Source: Notamacropus eugenii (Eukaryota > Chordata > Mammalia > Diprotodontia > Macropodidae). Taken from it: DNA of 64,000 nucleotides. The translations under genes were made by a program, and so were the position numbers. Positions 32,346 to 43,128 of this stretch are shown here, one piece after another; the stretch's first letter is position 1; every line of letters starts with the position of its first letter. The DNA is taken from positions 188,447,522 to 188,511,521 of the forward strand of contig NC_092875.1 of the NCBI RefSeq assembly GCF_028372415.1. The letters are read 5' to 3'. The notes beneath the pieces were generated by a model. It did not search any database and had not been told where the DNA came from. It saw nothing but the letters and a program-made list of their open reading frames with translations.

Positions 32346-33934
32346 ATATTTGCCCCACTAGGTAAATATAATGAATTTTTATAAATTTACATGAATCCAC
32401 ACCATCTCACAAAAGTAAAAAATTATATTTACACAAATATGTACCATTTATAAAACAAAAGTCTGAGCAATTTAAATGTAATTATTTTACTTATTTGATT
32501 TTGAAAATGTTTCCTGCAGTATTATTATAGCATAGAAGGCATCTTAACCAAGAAAGTATATTGAAATATCCTTCTGGGTACAAAGTAGCTGCTAACAGCT
32601 TGCAAGCTGCCTAAAGTCTCTGCACAAAATGTTTAGGGCAGGAAGTATATGTTGTAATTAGTAAAAAGATGAAGAAAAATGTGGATAGGAGAAATATACT
32701 GTAATTGCTAAATAGAAGCTTAATCTAAAGGTGGGGACCAACGATACCCTACTTGTGAAAGATTAAATTGATGCTAATCATCTATAACTTTGGGGTTTTT
32801 AGGTTTGGGGTTTGGGGACAGCATCCAGATTACTGATAAGATTACTAAAATATTTAACTTCCTTTGAAATTTGACCATAGCATGCAAGATAAATTTGACT
32901 CACTGAGCAAAGAATGAGACTTGATAAAAACTCCTAGGATTTTAAGAGAAAAGGGTAGATATCATCTGGCCTTTCAATATTAAAGGATAGAAATTTTTAA
33001 AGTTTTGCTCTGAAATGAAAGCAACCAGATTAGGAGACTGCAGATATAAAATTAGCAATCTGTGATGCTTTTATTCTGACTGAACATACTGAATATAAAA
33101 TGTTAATTGAATTGATGACCTGGAAAATAACCTCCCATGAGGAAAAATGTCATGCTACTAGGTATTTATTTTTTCCCCCCAACACCTAAAAAGGAAACAC
33201 TTTGAAATGTCTCTGAACTATCTGCTGGTGGATTCTATGGTATACCCTGTAGGGAACCTGTGTAGTGTGTAATTCAAGTTGCAGTCGGAGAGGTGGAGAC
33301 TAAAGGCCCTGAAGGACTGTCATCTACTGCACTGAAAATATTCATCCAAATAAAAATAGAAGGATTCCCTCTGTGCCTCCTCCCCACCCCAAACACCACA
33401 GTGATATAACTTTTGAAATGCGGGGTATAATTTAAAATACTGAATTCATTCTTAAGATTAGTTTTGACAGTTTAAGATCCTTTTCTCAAAGACCTATTTT
33501 ACTTTTATGCCAGAAGATTTAAATATTTTTTCAAAGCCACATTCTGTCTACTTTTATCTATGCCAAACAGTAATGAAATTGGCAACATCTCATAGATTAG
33601 GGAATTTTTGTTATTGTTAGTAGTCACATATGCCTGAAAGAAAAGAACCTAAAGATAGCCCCTGATTTAAAACTCTAGTCAGGTCTTGAATATCTGCCAC
33701 TATCTTAACAGTAGATTATTAGAGCATGCTCTAGGAATGTGGTTCCCTGATAACCAGCTGCCACATTATCTTAGATTGTGGAAATAGTTTGATGCAGTGA
33801 ATGAATAATAGCACCCATATCAGAAAATCTTGATAGGACACAACATCCATGAGACAAAGGTTACAGAGATGAGCCATGGTTGAGGACAACAGTGAATATT
33901 AGACAGTACTTACTACTCAAAAGTCAAGACAAGT
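32346..33934. other. Unassigned intergenic sequence
   Basis: About 1.6 kb of apparently unique, AT-rich sequence with no repeat I can name and no coding frame. Together with 19,905-20,280 and 49,735-50,110 it is among the places where conserved noncoding DNA could sit. Confidence 0.4.
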
Positions 33935-34425
33935 TAACTAACATTTATTAAGCACCTAAGTGCTGAGTGTACAAAGAAAGACAAAACATAGTCTCTTTTC
34001 TCAAAGAGCTAGCAGCCTCATTGGGAATATGACATGTAGACAGCTGTGTACAAATGAGATATATACAGGATGAGTTGAGATTAGTCTAAGGCAAGGCACT
34101 AAGATAAAGAAGGATTAAGAAAGGCTTCTTGCAAACCGTGGGACTTTTGCTGAGATCTGAAGGAATCCAGGGAAGCTGGGAGTCAGAGATGAAGAAGGAG
34201 AACATTCAAGACATAGGGGATAGTCAGTGAAAATTCATGGAGTTGTGACATGGAATGTCATGTTTGAGGAACAGCAACTCTCCATGGAGGAGAGTGAATT
34301 GTAAGAAGTCTAGAAAGGTAAGAAGGCACCAGGTTATAAAGGGCTTCAAAAGTCAGATAGAGGATATTGTAGTTGATCCTGGAGGCAACAAAGAAAAATT
34401 GAGCGATATACTTCTATTTTTTGTT
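33935..34425 (-). mobile_element. L2-type LINE 3' part, minus strand
   Basis: TTTATTAAGCACCTAAGTGC marks the reversed 3' end. The reverse complement further right reads AGAAGCCTTTCTTAATCCTT and TATAACCTGGTGCCTTCTTA, in L2 order. Confidence 0.68.
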
Positions 34426-34545
34426 TTGTTTTTGTTTTTGCTAGGCAATCAGAGTTAAGTGAATTGCCCAGGGTCATACAGTTAGCAAATGTCAAGTGCC
34501 TGATGGTAGATTTGAATAGAAGTCCTCTTGATTTCAAGGTCCATA
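34426..34545 (-). mobile_element. SINE fragment, minus strand
   Basis: CAGAGTTAAGTGAATTGCCC and AGGGTCATACAGTTAGCAAA match the SINE core in reverse; only the middle survives. Confidence 0.6.
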
Positions 34546-34734
34546 AGTTTTTATCTGTAATATATCCAAGAGAATATGAGGAAAAAATGTTAAAATTCAT
34601 TAGTGGCGTTTTGATAATAGATTTTTAGAACATACCATATCAATTAACCAAATGTTAAGTTTCCATCATTTCCCAAGAAATTACCACTACATCACAAATA
34701 TACTGGAAAAAATGTTTCTCCTAGGGTGCTATCC
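34546..34734. other. Unassigned sequence
   Basis: Nothing recognised. Confidence 0.35.
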
Positions 34735-34865
34735 TATGATAGAAAGGACTTTAGAGATCAAGCTCGTTCAACCTTCTCATTTCACAGATGTGGGAGCTGA
34801 GATGCAGGGAGTTAAATGATTACCCAGGATTAAATGGTTATATAGGACTAGAATCCAGATTTCTT
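34735..34865 (-). mobile_element. MIR-like fragment, minus strand
   Basis: TTCTCATTTCACAGATGTGG, GTTAAATGATTACCC and AGAATCCAGATTTCTTGACC resemble a decayed core in reverse. Confidence 0.45.
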
Positions 34866-35379
34866 GACCATTTCTTGTATACATTGTTGCTGCATGTCTT
34901 TTCTTTCAAATCACAAATAATCCTAATTTACATCTACCCTCACTCAGTTCCAGTTTATTTTATATCTGATGGTCTCTCTCATCCACTAGAATTCAAATAT
35001 AACTTGTTACATCACTATATTAAATTGCACTGATTTTGTACACCAGGAAAAAATAACCAGTTTTCTGCATGACTTTGAATCTAAAACAATGAAAAACTAG
35101 ATTCTTTTAATTCTATCAAATATACAACTCCACAATTTCTTAAGATACAAAAATTCACTGGTTTTTATTTAGCATTTGTATCTTGCCCACTATTTGCCCC
35201 ACCACCACCAAAAAAAAGATTTCAAGTAGCTATCTTGTTAATTATATGTTACAGGATTTTTAATTCTTATTAGCTTTGAACTAAACGGATTTGAATTATC
35301 AAATACCTTATTTTATATATGTAGGGCCATAAAGCACTTTCCAAACTTTTGTCAGTCTTACTTGTTTGTGGCAGAAGTT
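34866..35379. other. Unassigned intergenic sequence
   Basis: Nothing recognised. Confidence 0.4.
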
Positions 35380-35872
35380 AGAAAATGAAGTGGATAGAGT
35401 TCTAGGTCTGAAATCAGGAAGTTGGTTTTTTTTGTTTTTCAGTCATTTCAGTTGTGTCTGACTCTTTGTGACCCCATTTGGTGTACTTGGGAAAAATAAT
35501 GAAGTAGTTTGCCATTTTCTTCTCCAGCTCATTTTATAGATAAAGAAACTGAGGCAAACAAGGTTAAATGACTTGCTCAGCTAGTAAGTCTCTGAGGCCA
35601 GATTTGAACTCAGGAAGATAAGAGTTCCTGATTCCAGGCCCAGAACTCTATCCACTATGTCACCTATGTGCCCTGAAGTGAGAAAGATCTGAGTTCAGCT
35701 GTGTGACTTAGGGCAAGTCATTTAACCTCCATTTGCCTTGGTTTCCTCATCTGTAAAATGGGCTGGAAAAAAATGGCAAACCACTCCGATATCTTTGCCA
35801 GGAAAACCCTAAATGGGGTTAGAAAGAGTTGGACTAGACAGAAAAGAATGAACAACCAACAATTTTTCTGCC
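35380..35872 (+). mobile_element. SINE type A on plus strand, split by a second SINE
   Basis: The head GTGGATAGAGTTCTAGGTCT reaches ATCAGGAAG at 35,420. The body resumes at AGAAAGATCTGAGTTCAGCT (35,680) and ends with the type A 3' part. The interruption at 35,424-35,673 is a complete SINE in the opposite orientation. Confidence 0.8.
35424..35673 (-). mobile_element. SINE type A inserted, in opposite orientation, into the SINE at 35,380
   Basis: CAGTCATTTCAGTTGTGTCT at the 3' end to CACTATGTCACCTATGTGCC at the head. GAAGT flanks both sides (35,418-35,422; 35,675-35,679), a weak possible target duplication. Confidence 0.85.
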
Positions 35873-36159
35873 AGTGGGGAAAAGGAAGTGATAAGATGGG
35901 AGAGATTTATTTACAATCTTATCTATCCTACTGATAAGTAATCTGAGTTATTTAGCAATAGTTGATTGACTTCAGAGTAAATACATTCCTTTGAGTTTCT
36001 GATTGAGAGAGTTGATTCTTTGAAACCAATCTTTTTTCAAGAATAGGTACACCTAGGATCATCCATCGTCATTTTAAACACCTCTAAGAATGAGAAGAAA
36101 CAACCTTCCAAAATAAGTTCATTCATTTCACTTTTATATAAGGTTCTAATTGTAAATTT
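35873..36159. other. Unassigned sequence
   Basis: Nothing recognised. Confidence 0.4.
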
Positions 36160-36548
36160 TTGCTTATCTCAAGCCTAAGTCTGGCTCTCTTCAAATTCTA
36201 CCCAGCGCTCCTTGTTCTTCACAGTGAGGTCAAGTGGAACAAGTCTAATCCTTTTCTTACATGAGAGCCTTTTGCATATTTGAAGACAACTATCCATAGT
36301 TCCTCTTAGTCTTCTCTGCTTCAGACTAGGCAGCACTAACTTCTCCGACTAATTCTTATATGGCATGATCTTGGGGCCCTTCACCATACTGATTACCCTC
36401 CTCTAAATGTTAGCCAGCTTGTGTCTTTCCCAAAACTTAGCACCCCAGACTGAACATGGTCGAAGCAGAGGAAGGTATAATGGAAATATCACCCACCTCA
36501 CCCTCAGCCCCCAAAGTCCATGCCTCTTTTAATGCAACCTAGGATTAT
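36160..36548 (-). mobile_element. CR1/L3-type LINE 3'UTR fragment, minus strand
   Basis: TTGGGGCCCTTCACCATACT, GATTACCCTCCTCTAAATGT and CACCCCAGACTGAACATGGT read as the reversed CR1/L3 3' region, parallel to 7,030-7,560. Confidence 0.7.
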
Positions 36549-36557
36549 GTAAACTAA

Positions 36558-36604
36558 CTCACTCTCCCTCCCTTCCTCTTTCCCTCCCTCCCTCCCTCCT
36601 TCCC

Positions 36605-36688
<84 letters not shown>

Positions 36689-36735
36689 GGTCTCTCTCTC
36701 TCTCTCTCTCTCCCTCCTCTCTGTGTGTATGTGTG
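36558..36735 (+). repeat. Polypyrimidine tract: (CCCT)n, (TCTCTG)n, (TC)n then (GT)n
   Basis: About 160 bases of nearly pure C/T with interspersed TCTGTC units, ending in GTGTGTATGTGTGTTT. Such long mirror-like pyrimidine tracts can adopt triplex (H-DNA) structures. Confidence 0.95.
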
Positions 36736-36902
36736 TTTACTTGTGTAGGAAAAACCCTATAGGCCTGACATGTCTTTATTCTAAACTTCAGTTTAGTTTT
36801 TCTCTTACATCATTCCACATACAAAACTGAGTGTAATGCCCTAGGAAGAAAAAAAAATCAGGTAAATGGTTTAGCTTTAACATCTGTTCCTAGGACAGTG
36901 TG

Positions 36903-36980
36903 ATATTACTACTATTATAGTTACTACTACTATATACTACTACTACTACTACTACTACAGATACTACTACTATTATAGTT
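36903..36980 (+). repeat. (TAC)n/(ACT)n trinucleotide tract
   Basis: Imperfect TAC units with interruptions (TATTATAG occurs twice). Confidence 0.9.
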
Positions 36981-38007
36981 AGCTAAATTCAAAACATCTT
37001 CAGATAACAAAAATGTGTTTTTCTTTTTTTAATAAGCATTAAGGTCTGGAAGATTATAAAAAACAACCAGAATTCTCTGTAATTTTTACTTAAATCTGAT
37101 AAATATTATTTTGAAAATCAGTCTGGATTGTTCCTTGATACCAGGTAGATAGAATAATTATATTTATTTTTTACTATAGTGCCTAATTTCTTCTTTGTGT
37201 GTTTTTCAGTCTATTAATTCTGGAGATCTATAGCAATTCTTTGCTTCTTTCCTTTGAAATGCCTTTTTTCAAACTATAAGTCATTCTAAGAAAGTTCTGA
37301 TTTCTTCAAATTCATTCAGCAGCTCAAGATAATTTTACATATTAAATCAAGACAACATCTCTAAAGTAATCCTTGCCTTTATGGTGCCTTGACCAAGTCC
37401 TGGACTCAACTGTGTGTCTCTCAAAGACCTCTTTCTGAGATGATCTCTATGTTCAGTACCTATAGGCTCAGAGCACCCAGCCGCAGCATAAAATAGGGCA
37501 GATTACAAACCATCTCTGTTCTAACAGGAGTCTAACCCATCTTGTTAGTTAATTCATCGATTTCCCATACTCTGGACCCCACTTGTTTCTTCTGATGACT
37601 GACCAACCTCCCTGGACCTAGCATCTTCTCCTGTTCTTCCCTTTTTGGTTCTCTTTCTTGCAAGCTCTATCTCGCTATTGTTCTTATCAGAAATAACATG
37701 CCGTTATCTCTGAAAAAGTCTGCAAGTTTCTAGGTCTCTGGCCATTTAGCTCTATGGATAGTTACAAAATGACCTTAATGAAGACAATTAGGCAAGATGT
37801 ATTGCGGATTTTAGATAAAAGTATCCTCTCGTTCCTCTTTCAAAACACTCAGCATCAAGACCACAATGACATGTATAAGTAACAATGAATCTAGCGTGAA
37901 AGTCTGCATTGACATAGTTTGCCTCTGGTTTTTGGCACAATGCATTCCAGGAAGCTGTGTGGTGGGTATTTTTTAAAGAAGTCATAATGAAATTAGAGGC
38001 TGTAATT
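36981..38007. other. Unassigned intergenic sequence
   Basis: About 1 kb with no recognised repeat or coding feature. Confidence 0.45.
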
Positions 38008-38345
38008 GGGAGAAGTTGGATGATGCAGTAGTTAAAGTACTAGGCCTAGAGTCAGGAATACTTATCTGAGTTTAAATCTGCTCTCAGACACTTACTAGCC
38101 ATATGACCCATGGCAAGTCATTTAACCTTATTTGCCTCAACTTCCTCATCTGTAAAATGAGCTGGAGAAATAAATGGCAAGCCCCTCCAATATCTTTGCC
38201 AAGAAAACTCCAAATGGACTCATGAACAATTGGACATGACTGAATAACAACCAAAAACAATAACAAACCAGCAGTTAACTTATATCCTTCCCCTAAATTT
38301 CTTCATTTTTACCTGATACCCTTCTACTGAATTTCTTCCTTCTCA
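38008..38345 (+). mobile_element. SINE type A with an extra 3' segment
   Basis: The SINE body ends with TTGGACATGACTGAATAACA near 38,262. About 70 bases further on (CCCTAAATTTCTTCATTTTT, ACCTGATACCCTTCTACTGA, ATTTCTTCC) are shared with the DNA after the SINE at 60,478. Confidence 0.8.
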
Positions 38346-39044
38346 CAAGAATGGGGAACAGAGGAGATGTGGTTAAAAGGGTAGAGAGGGGACCAACAAA
38401 TGTATGATCGGCATAGACAAACCACCAGCCACCATATATGAATAAAAGTGGCATTCAGTCCTTTGCTTAGAACTGTTCTAAGTGCAGTGCTGCTTTATAA
38501 GATGGCATGAGAGAGTAAAAAGAGTAGCAGAAGAGATTACAAAGTCCCTGCCAGCTCTAAATCCTATGAACTGGGACAAGACAACAGTTCAAGTCACTAT
38601 AGCCAAGTGACCTGACCATAAAGTCAGCAGTAGGACACCAGTACTGTCAGTTTGCTAAGATTATCTTAAAGAATTGTTCTGCTTTGAGGAAGAGTACATA
38701 CTTAAAGGTCTTGGTCTTCAAAAGACTTAATCAGATGGTCAATAAATTTCCTTCCAAAGCAAAAATCCATGATCTCATGGCCTCCTCCCTGTCTCTAACT
38801 CATCCCCAGCAGTATTGTGTGGCCCACATCTTCCCAGCCCCATGTATCAATATGGTGAAGGATAAGTGTATTTTCTTCTGTGTGTTCTAGAGAGTGGAGT
38901 CCTCTTAAGGGTCCCCTTGTGGACTGAGTATGTTTTTCAAGGTTAGCAGAACCTCTGAATTGATGCCACATCGATCGGTAAGGTTATCAGTGGGTTTGCA
39001 AAAGCATACAACTATTTTTGGCTTATGGACATTTGCCTGAAATA
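38346..39044. other. Unassigned intergenic sequence
   Basis: Nothing recognised; the short frame at 38,684-38,890 shows no family. Confidence 0.4.
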
Positions 39045-39583
39045 CACTGGGCTTAACATTTGTTAAGCATCTACTGTGTGTCAGGTACTTTGCTAGGCCC
39101 TGGTCACATAAAAAGGGGTAAAATATAGCCCCTGCCCTTCCCATCTAATGTGAAGGACAACATTCAGACAGATACATACAAGCAAGCTATGTAGAGGATA
39201 AAAACGAAATAACAGAAAGAAACGACTGGATTTCAAAGGGATTGGGGGAAGCTTCCTGTAGAAGGTGAGATTTTAGTTGGGACTAAAGGAAACCAGGAAG
39301 GTCAATAGCAGGAGGGAAGGAGGAAAAGCATTCCAGGCCTGGCACACAATCAGAGAAAATGCCCAGGACAGATTGTCTTATTCATGGAGCAGCCAGAATT
39401 GAAGAGTATGTATTAGGGAATAAGGTATAAGAAGACTAGAAAGGCAGGAGAGAGCCAGGTTATGAAAGACTTTGAATATCAAAAGCCTATTGGAAGTTAT
39501 AGAATGATAGTGAGATGAGGGGCCTGGGTGTGTCAAAGCAGAGAAAGCTGCTTGAAGAATCCAGTCTTCAAGAGTCTTCAATC
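39045..39583 (-). mobile_element. L2-type LINE 3' part, minus strand
   Basis: TTGTTAAGCATCTACTGTGT is the reversed terminus. The reverse complement further right gives CATGAATAAGACAATCTGTC and GAATGCTTTTCCTCCTTCCC, then AACCTGGCTCTCTCCTGCCT, in L2 order. Confidence 0.72.
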
Positions 39584-39596
39584 CAAACTGTTTTAG

Positions 39597-39906
39597 TTAC
39601 TGGCAGCTAGGTGGTACAGTGGATAGAGCATGAGTCAGGAGGACCTGAGTTCAAATCTCACCTCAGACACATGACACTCACTAGCTGTGTGACCTTGGGC
39701 AAGTCACTTAACCCCAACTGCCTCATCCTGGGTCATCTCCAGTGATACTGATGAATATGTGGTCACTGGATTCAGATGGCTCTGGAGAAGAAGTGAGGCT
39801 GGTGACTTTGCATAGTCCTCCCTCACTCAAAACAAAGTCAAGTGCAAGTCATGTCATTATTTCTCTAATGGTATGGTCTTCTTCAGCAACAAAGGACAAA
39901 CACACG
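39597..39906 (+). mobile_element. Composite SINE: tRNA-type head and body with RTE-type tail; perfect 13-bp TSD
   Basis: The head GGCAGCTAGGTGGTACAGTG and body GTGACCTTGGGCAAGTCACT are followed from about 39,720 by about 180 bases. These are the reverse complement of the RTE 3' ends at 17,860 and 47,373 (shared GGCTCTGGAGAAGAAGTGAG, CAACAAAGGACAAAC). CAAACTGTTTTAG at 39,584-39,596 recurs exactly at 39,907-39,919. The element is therefore a SINE equipped with the RTE 3' end, which in this class of element serves for recognition by the RTE enzyme. Confidence 0.92.
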
Positions 39907-39919
39907 CAAACTGTTTTAG

Positions 39920-40082
39920 CTGGTGTAGGGGGTCTGCAACCAGTACACTCAGACAGCTTCTGACTGCAAGGTAGCAATTTCTAAGGAAGCGGCCCTAAAT
40001 ATTAGGACTTCTGTTTCAATCATATTGGATAGCAATGAGAATCTAACTATGGAAGAATTTAATAAATTCCAAGGCTCTATAT
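39920..40082. other. Unassigned sequence
   Basis: Nothing recognised. Confidence 0.4.
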
Positions 40083-40210
40083 CAGGGATGGGGAACCTTT
40101 GGCCTCAAGGCCACATGTAGCCCTCTAGATTTTTAAGTGCAGTCTTTTACTGAATCCAAAGTTCTGTGAAGTTTGGATTCAGTCAAAGGGCCACACACTC
40201 CCCACCTCTG
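40083..40210. mobile_element. Short palindromic hAT-type element
   Basis: CAGGGATGGGGAACCTTTGG starts it and CCCCACCTCTG ends it. The centre TGAATCCAAAGTTC faces GAAGTTTGGATTCA, forming a hairpin. It is related to 1,836-2,030. Flanking 8-mers CTCTATAT and AAGTTCAT do not match, so the ends are eroded. Confidence 0.7.
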
Positions 40211-40429
40211 AAGTTCATGGCAGTATCTGCTATTCTGGGAAAGAGCAAACGAGTACCAGAAACCAAAGATAAAGAAATGAGTCCAGGTAAGTAAGTAAGT
40301 CCAAGGTTCAGGAAGCCTGCTAAGGTATTGGAAAGAAGATAGGTAGTCATTCCAAAGTCTACAGAGAATAAGAGTCAAGACAGTGCAAGAGATCAACATT
40401 ATGCCCCCTGATCTCAGGGCAGAGGCCTT
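40211..40429. other. Unassigned sequence
   Basis: Nothing recognised. Confidence 0.35.
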
Positions 40430-40600
40430 GTAGGTGCTGGGGCTGGAAGATCCCTGGGAGACAACCCTATTTCAACCCTTTCATTGTACAGATCAGGTAT
40501 TTATTAAGCACCTACTGTGTGCCAGGCACTGAGGCAGCTGAGAGGAGAAATGAAATGATCTAATCAGAGTTGCACAGGTAGTAAACTACAGGACACCTTT
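40430..40600 (-). mobile_element. Mixed old repeat fragment with L2 3' end, minus strand
   Basis: GGTATTTATTAAGCACCTAC and TGTGCCAGGCACTGAGGCAG are the reversed L2 terminus; the neighbouring AACCCTTTCATTGTACAGAT looks like a MIR core. Confidence 0.55.
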
Positions 40601-41060
40601 GTTTTCTGCCTTGCTATATGTAAGCAGGCAAGGACATACAGATGTGTGCATGGGAAGAGTGTAACCCCAAAACACTGTAGATTAGAGTAGGACAGAGTTT
40701 CTGTTCAACCTAAATTCTTTCACTTAGCATTGCTGACCCTGTAATATAACTAAAGGAGTTTCCTTACAGTTCCTCAAACATGTATAATGCCATACTAGGT
40801 ACATACCAGGTACCTAGTTTATTGGGAAATGATATCCCTGACTTTATTTATTTCACTCTACCAATCCAAACCCTATATTTCCATTTAAACCCATTTCAAG
40901 ACTCAGAAACCTCGTGAAACAGTTCTTGACTCTCTTTACCGGATATCTTACTTTGAATTCCTTCAGTGTGCATGTATACATATTTATATACATATACAGA
41001 GAAAGAGATGGATATTTATATTTACACATACATATTCATGCATATGTATACATATGTACT
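40601..41060. other. Unassigned sequence with ATATAC-rich tract
   Basis: About 40,975-41,058 is a degenerate CATATA/TATACA repeat. Nothing else recognised. Confidence 0.5.
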
Positions 41061-41128
41061 AAGGAGCTAGGTAGCACAGTGAATAGAATGCCAGGTCTGA
41101 AGTCTGGACATGACTGAATAACAACAAG
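41061..41128 (+). mobile_element. SINE type A with internal deletion (head fused to 3' end)
   Basis: AGGAGCTAGGTAGCACAGTG and AATGCCAGGTCTGAAGTC (head) pass straight into TGGACATGACTGAATAACAA (3' terminus). About 180 bases of body are missing, leaving a 68-base minimal element. Confidence 0.75.
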
Positions 41129-41138
41129 TATTCCTAAG

Positions 41139-41410
41139 AGAGCAGTTAAGGTGACACAGCACTGGGGTTGGAATCAGGAAGACTCATCTTCATGAGTTCA
41201 AATCTGGTCTCAGACACTTACTAACTGTGTGACCCTGGGCAAGTCATTTAACCCTTTTGGTCTTAGTTTCTTCATCTGTAAAATGAGCTGGAGAAGGAAA
41301 TGGCAAACCACTTCAGTATCTTTACTAAAAAAAAATAAAAATAAAAAAAATAAAATCCCAAATGGGCACATAAAGAGTTGAACACAACTGAAAATACTGG
41401 ACAACAACAT
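41139..41410 (+). mobile_element. tRNA-derived SINE, type A, with internal A-rich expansion
   Basis: AGTTCAAATCTGGTCTCAGA, GTGTGACCCTGGGCAAGTCA and AACACAACTGAAAATACTGG are in order. The stretch AAAAAAAAATAAAAATAAAA at 41,326-41,356 is inserted where other copies read GCCAAGAAAACC. Confidence 0.85.
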
Positions 41411-41427
41411 GCAAGCACAATGAGATT

Positions 41428-41556
41428 GTGCTATACTATTCTATGCTATACTATCCTATCCTATACTATATTATACTATGCTACATTATACTATATACTA
41501 TACTATACTATTCTATACTATATGCTATACTATACTATGCTATATACCATACTAAT
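41428..41556 (+). repeat. (CTATA)n/(TATAC)n pentanucleotide-like tract
   Basis: About 25 imperfect CTATA units with TTCTATG and ATGCTA variants. The Leu/Tyr/Ile-rich frames at 41,378-41,623 are read from it. Confidence 0.92.
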
Positions 41557-41796
41557 ACTTGCTTATGTATCACACTGGAATTCTTGTTTCATAAATACAT
41601 TTCATTACCCAACTAAGCTGTAAATTTCTCTAAATCAGGGACTGTACTATCTAGGACAATTATTTTGAAGCATATGTTTTAAGTCAGATAAATTAATTAC
41701 TAGTCTCATTGCAGGTTCATTTGATGATAAAAAGTGCTTTGAAATTGCTTACTCTCAGGACCTTAGTTGTTAAAGAGAGGCAAGGATAAAGTAGAA
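41557..41796. other. Unassigned sequence
   Basis: Nothing recognised. Confidence 0.35.
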
Positions 41797-41969
41797 ATAA
41801 CATTAGAGTCATAAGACGTGGATTTGAAATCTGACTACAATTTATTAGTCTTAGGACCTTGAGCAAGTCACTTAATCACAAAGGAACCTCAGTTTCTTCA
41901 CAAGTAAAGTGAGAGTTATATCTGATGACTTCTAAGAGTCATTTTGGGTCATAATCCTATAATCCTAAA
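41797..41969 (+). mobile_element. tRNA-derived SINE, type C, diverged
   Basis: GGATTTGAAATCTGACTACA, GACCTTGAGCAAGTCACTTA and GTCATAATCCTATAATCCTA mark body and tail. Confidence 0.65.
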
Positions 41970-42997
41970 TGAAAGTATACAAGCAAATGTATTCATATGA
42001 AACTAAGCAATGGTATTAGCTAATTACGGTCTTATTGTTAGAGATGACCAAAGGTTGTTAAAAGAAACAGGTCATGGGAATTGAATTAATCATAATAGGT
42101 GTAGGAGGAGAGGAAAAAAATGTGACTCAGTTTTTACATGTACTTTTTCATCAGTGTCTAATGATGAAATGTCTAATAAAGCACAGGTCGACTTAATCCA
42201 TTTTAAAAACATCCAAAAGTTAGATTTTCTTCTGTCAAAGATCTTTACTTTAAGAAGCACCTCATGTGCACCAAAAAGATGCTAAATCTGATCATTTGTG
42301 TACAATCTGACAAACACCACCTACAAAGGAGAAGGCTTTTTTGGTTTTTATTAACCTCTTGATATTTTTTCTATGATGTATTATTTTATTTTAAAGTACT
42401 TGTCTTCACAATGTGTTTAAAATATGGCATTTTTTAAAATGTAGATAAATGTATACATAAGATATCTATAAATGATAGGTAACTTTTTGACCAGTATCGT
42501 GACATTGTCTAAAAAATTTAAAGGCAAAACCAAACTGCATACATAATAAGGAAATCATTCAATCAGTCATTGACCTGGTATCACTAAAAACAAGTTCTGT
42601 CAGTTGCTAGCAACAATTGTCTCAGTGTTAACCAGACAAAAGAGGACTTTAAATTGAAAAGGTAACTTGGCAGAGATAAAATAACACACTGTCCTACCTT
42701 ATAACTTTCACAGAAAATTCATATCCACTGTTTTGTTTGATACTTTTGATTCAGGAGCGCCTTAGAACCATAGTTTAAGTAAACAATTCTTACAATTGTA
42801 TATACAGTTTTAAAAATGTTATTAAAAAAACAAAACCTAGTCAAAGGAGGGTTTCTTGCTAATACAACTAAGGGTGAAGAAGCGAAAGGGAGAAAGGTCT
42901 GGTTACCTTCAAAGCACTTACCAAAAGTGTTATCCATTCTCAATCTGTTGCTGTACTATAATCTAATGATTTCACAGGAATCATTTATAGGCTAGAC
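41970..42997. other. Unassigned intergenic sequence
   Basis: About 1 kb of AT-rich sequence with no repeat or gene recognised. Confidence 0.45.
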
Positions 42998-43128
42998 CAG
43001 TGGTACTCTAATCTTTTGGTCTCAGGGTCTCTTTATACTTTTAAAAATTATGGAGCTTCTTCCCCTTAATTCCCTCCACCCCCTCCTACCAAGAGCTTTT
43101 GTTTATGTGGGTAATATCCATTGATATT
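42998..43128. mobile_element. hAT/Charlie-type transposon, left half
   Basis: The terminal repeat CAGTGGTACTCTAATC matches in inverted form the right end AACTTTGAGAACCACTG at 46,030-46,046. The internal stretch AGAGCTTTTGTTTATGTGGG is familiar from old mammalian Charlie-type elements. Outer 8-mers GGCTAGAC (42,990-42,997) and AAATAGAT (46,047-46,054) share a TAGA core. The last 15 bases, 43,114-43,128, were duplicated by the HAL1 insertion. Confidence 0.75.

Noticed and set aside
41378..41623. Leu/Tyr-rich plus-strand frame as a membrane peptide
   Set aside because: It is a translation of the CTATA repeat.
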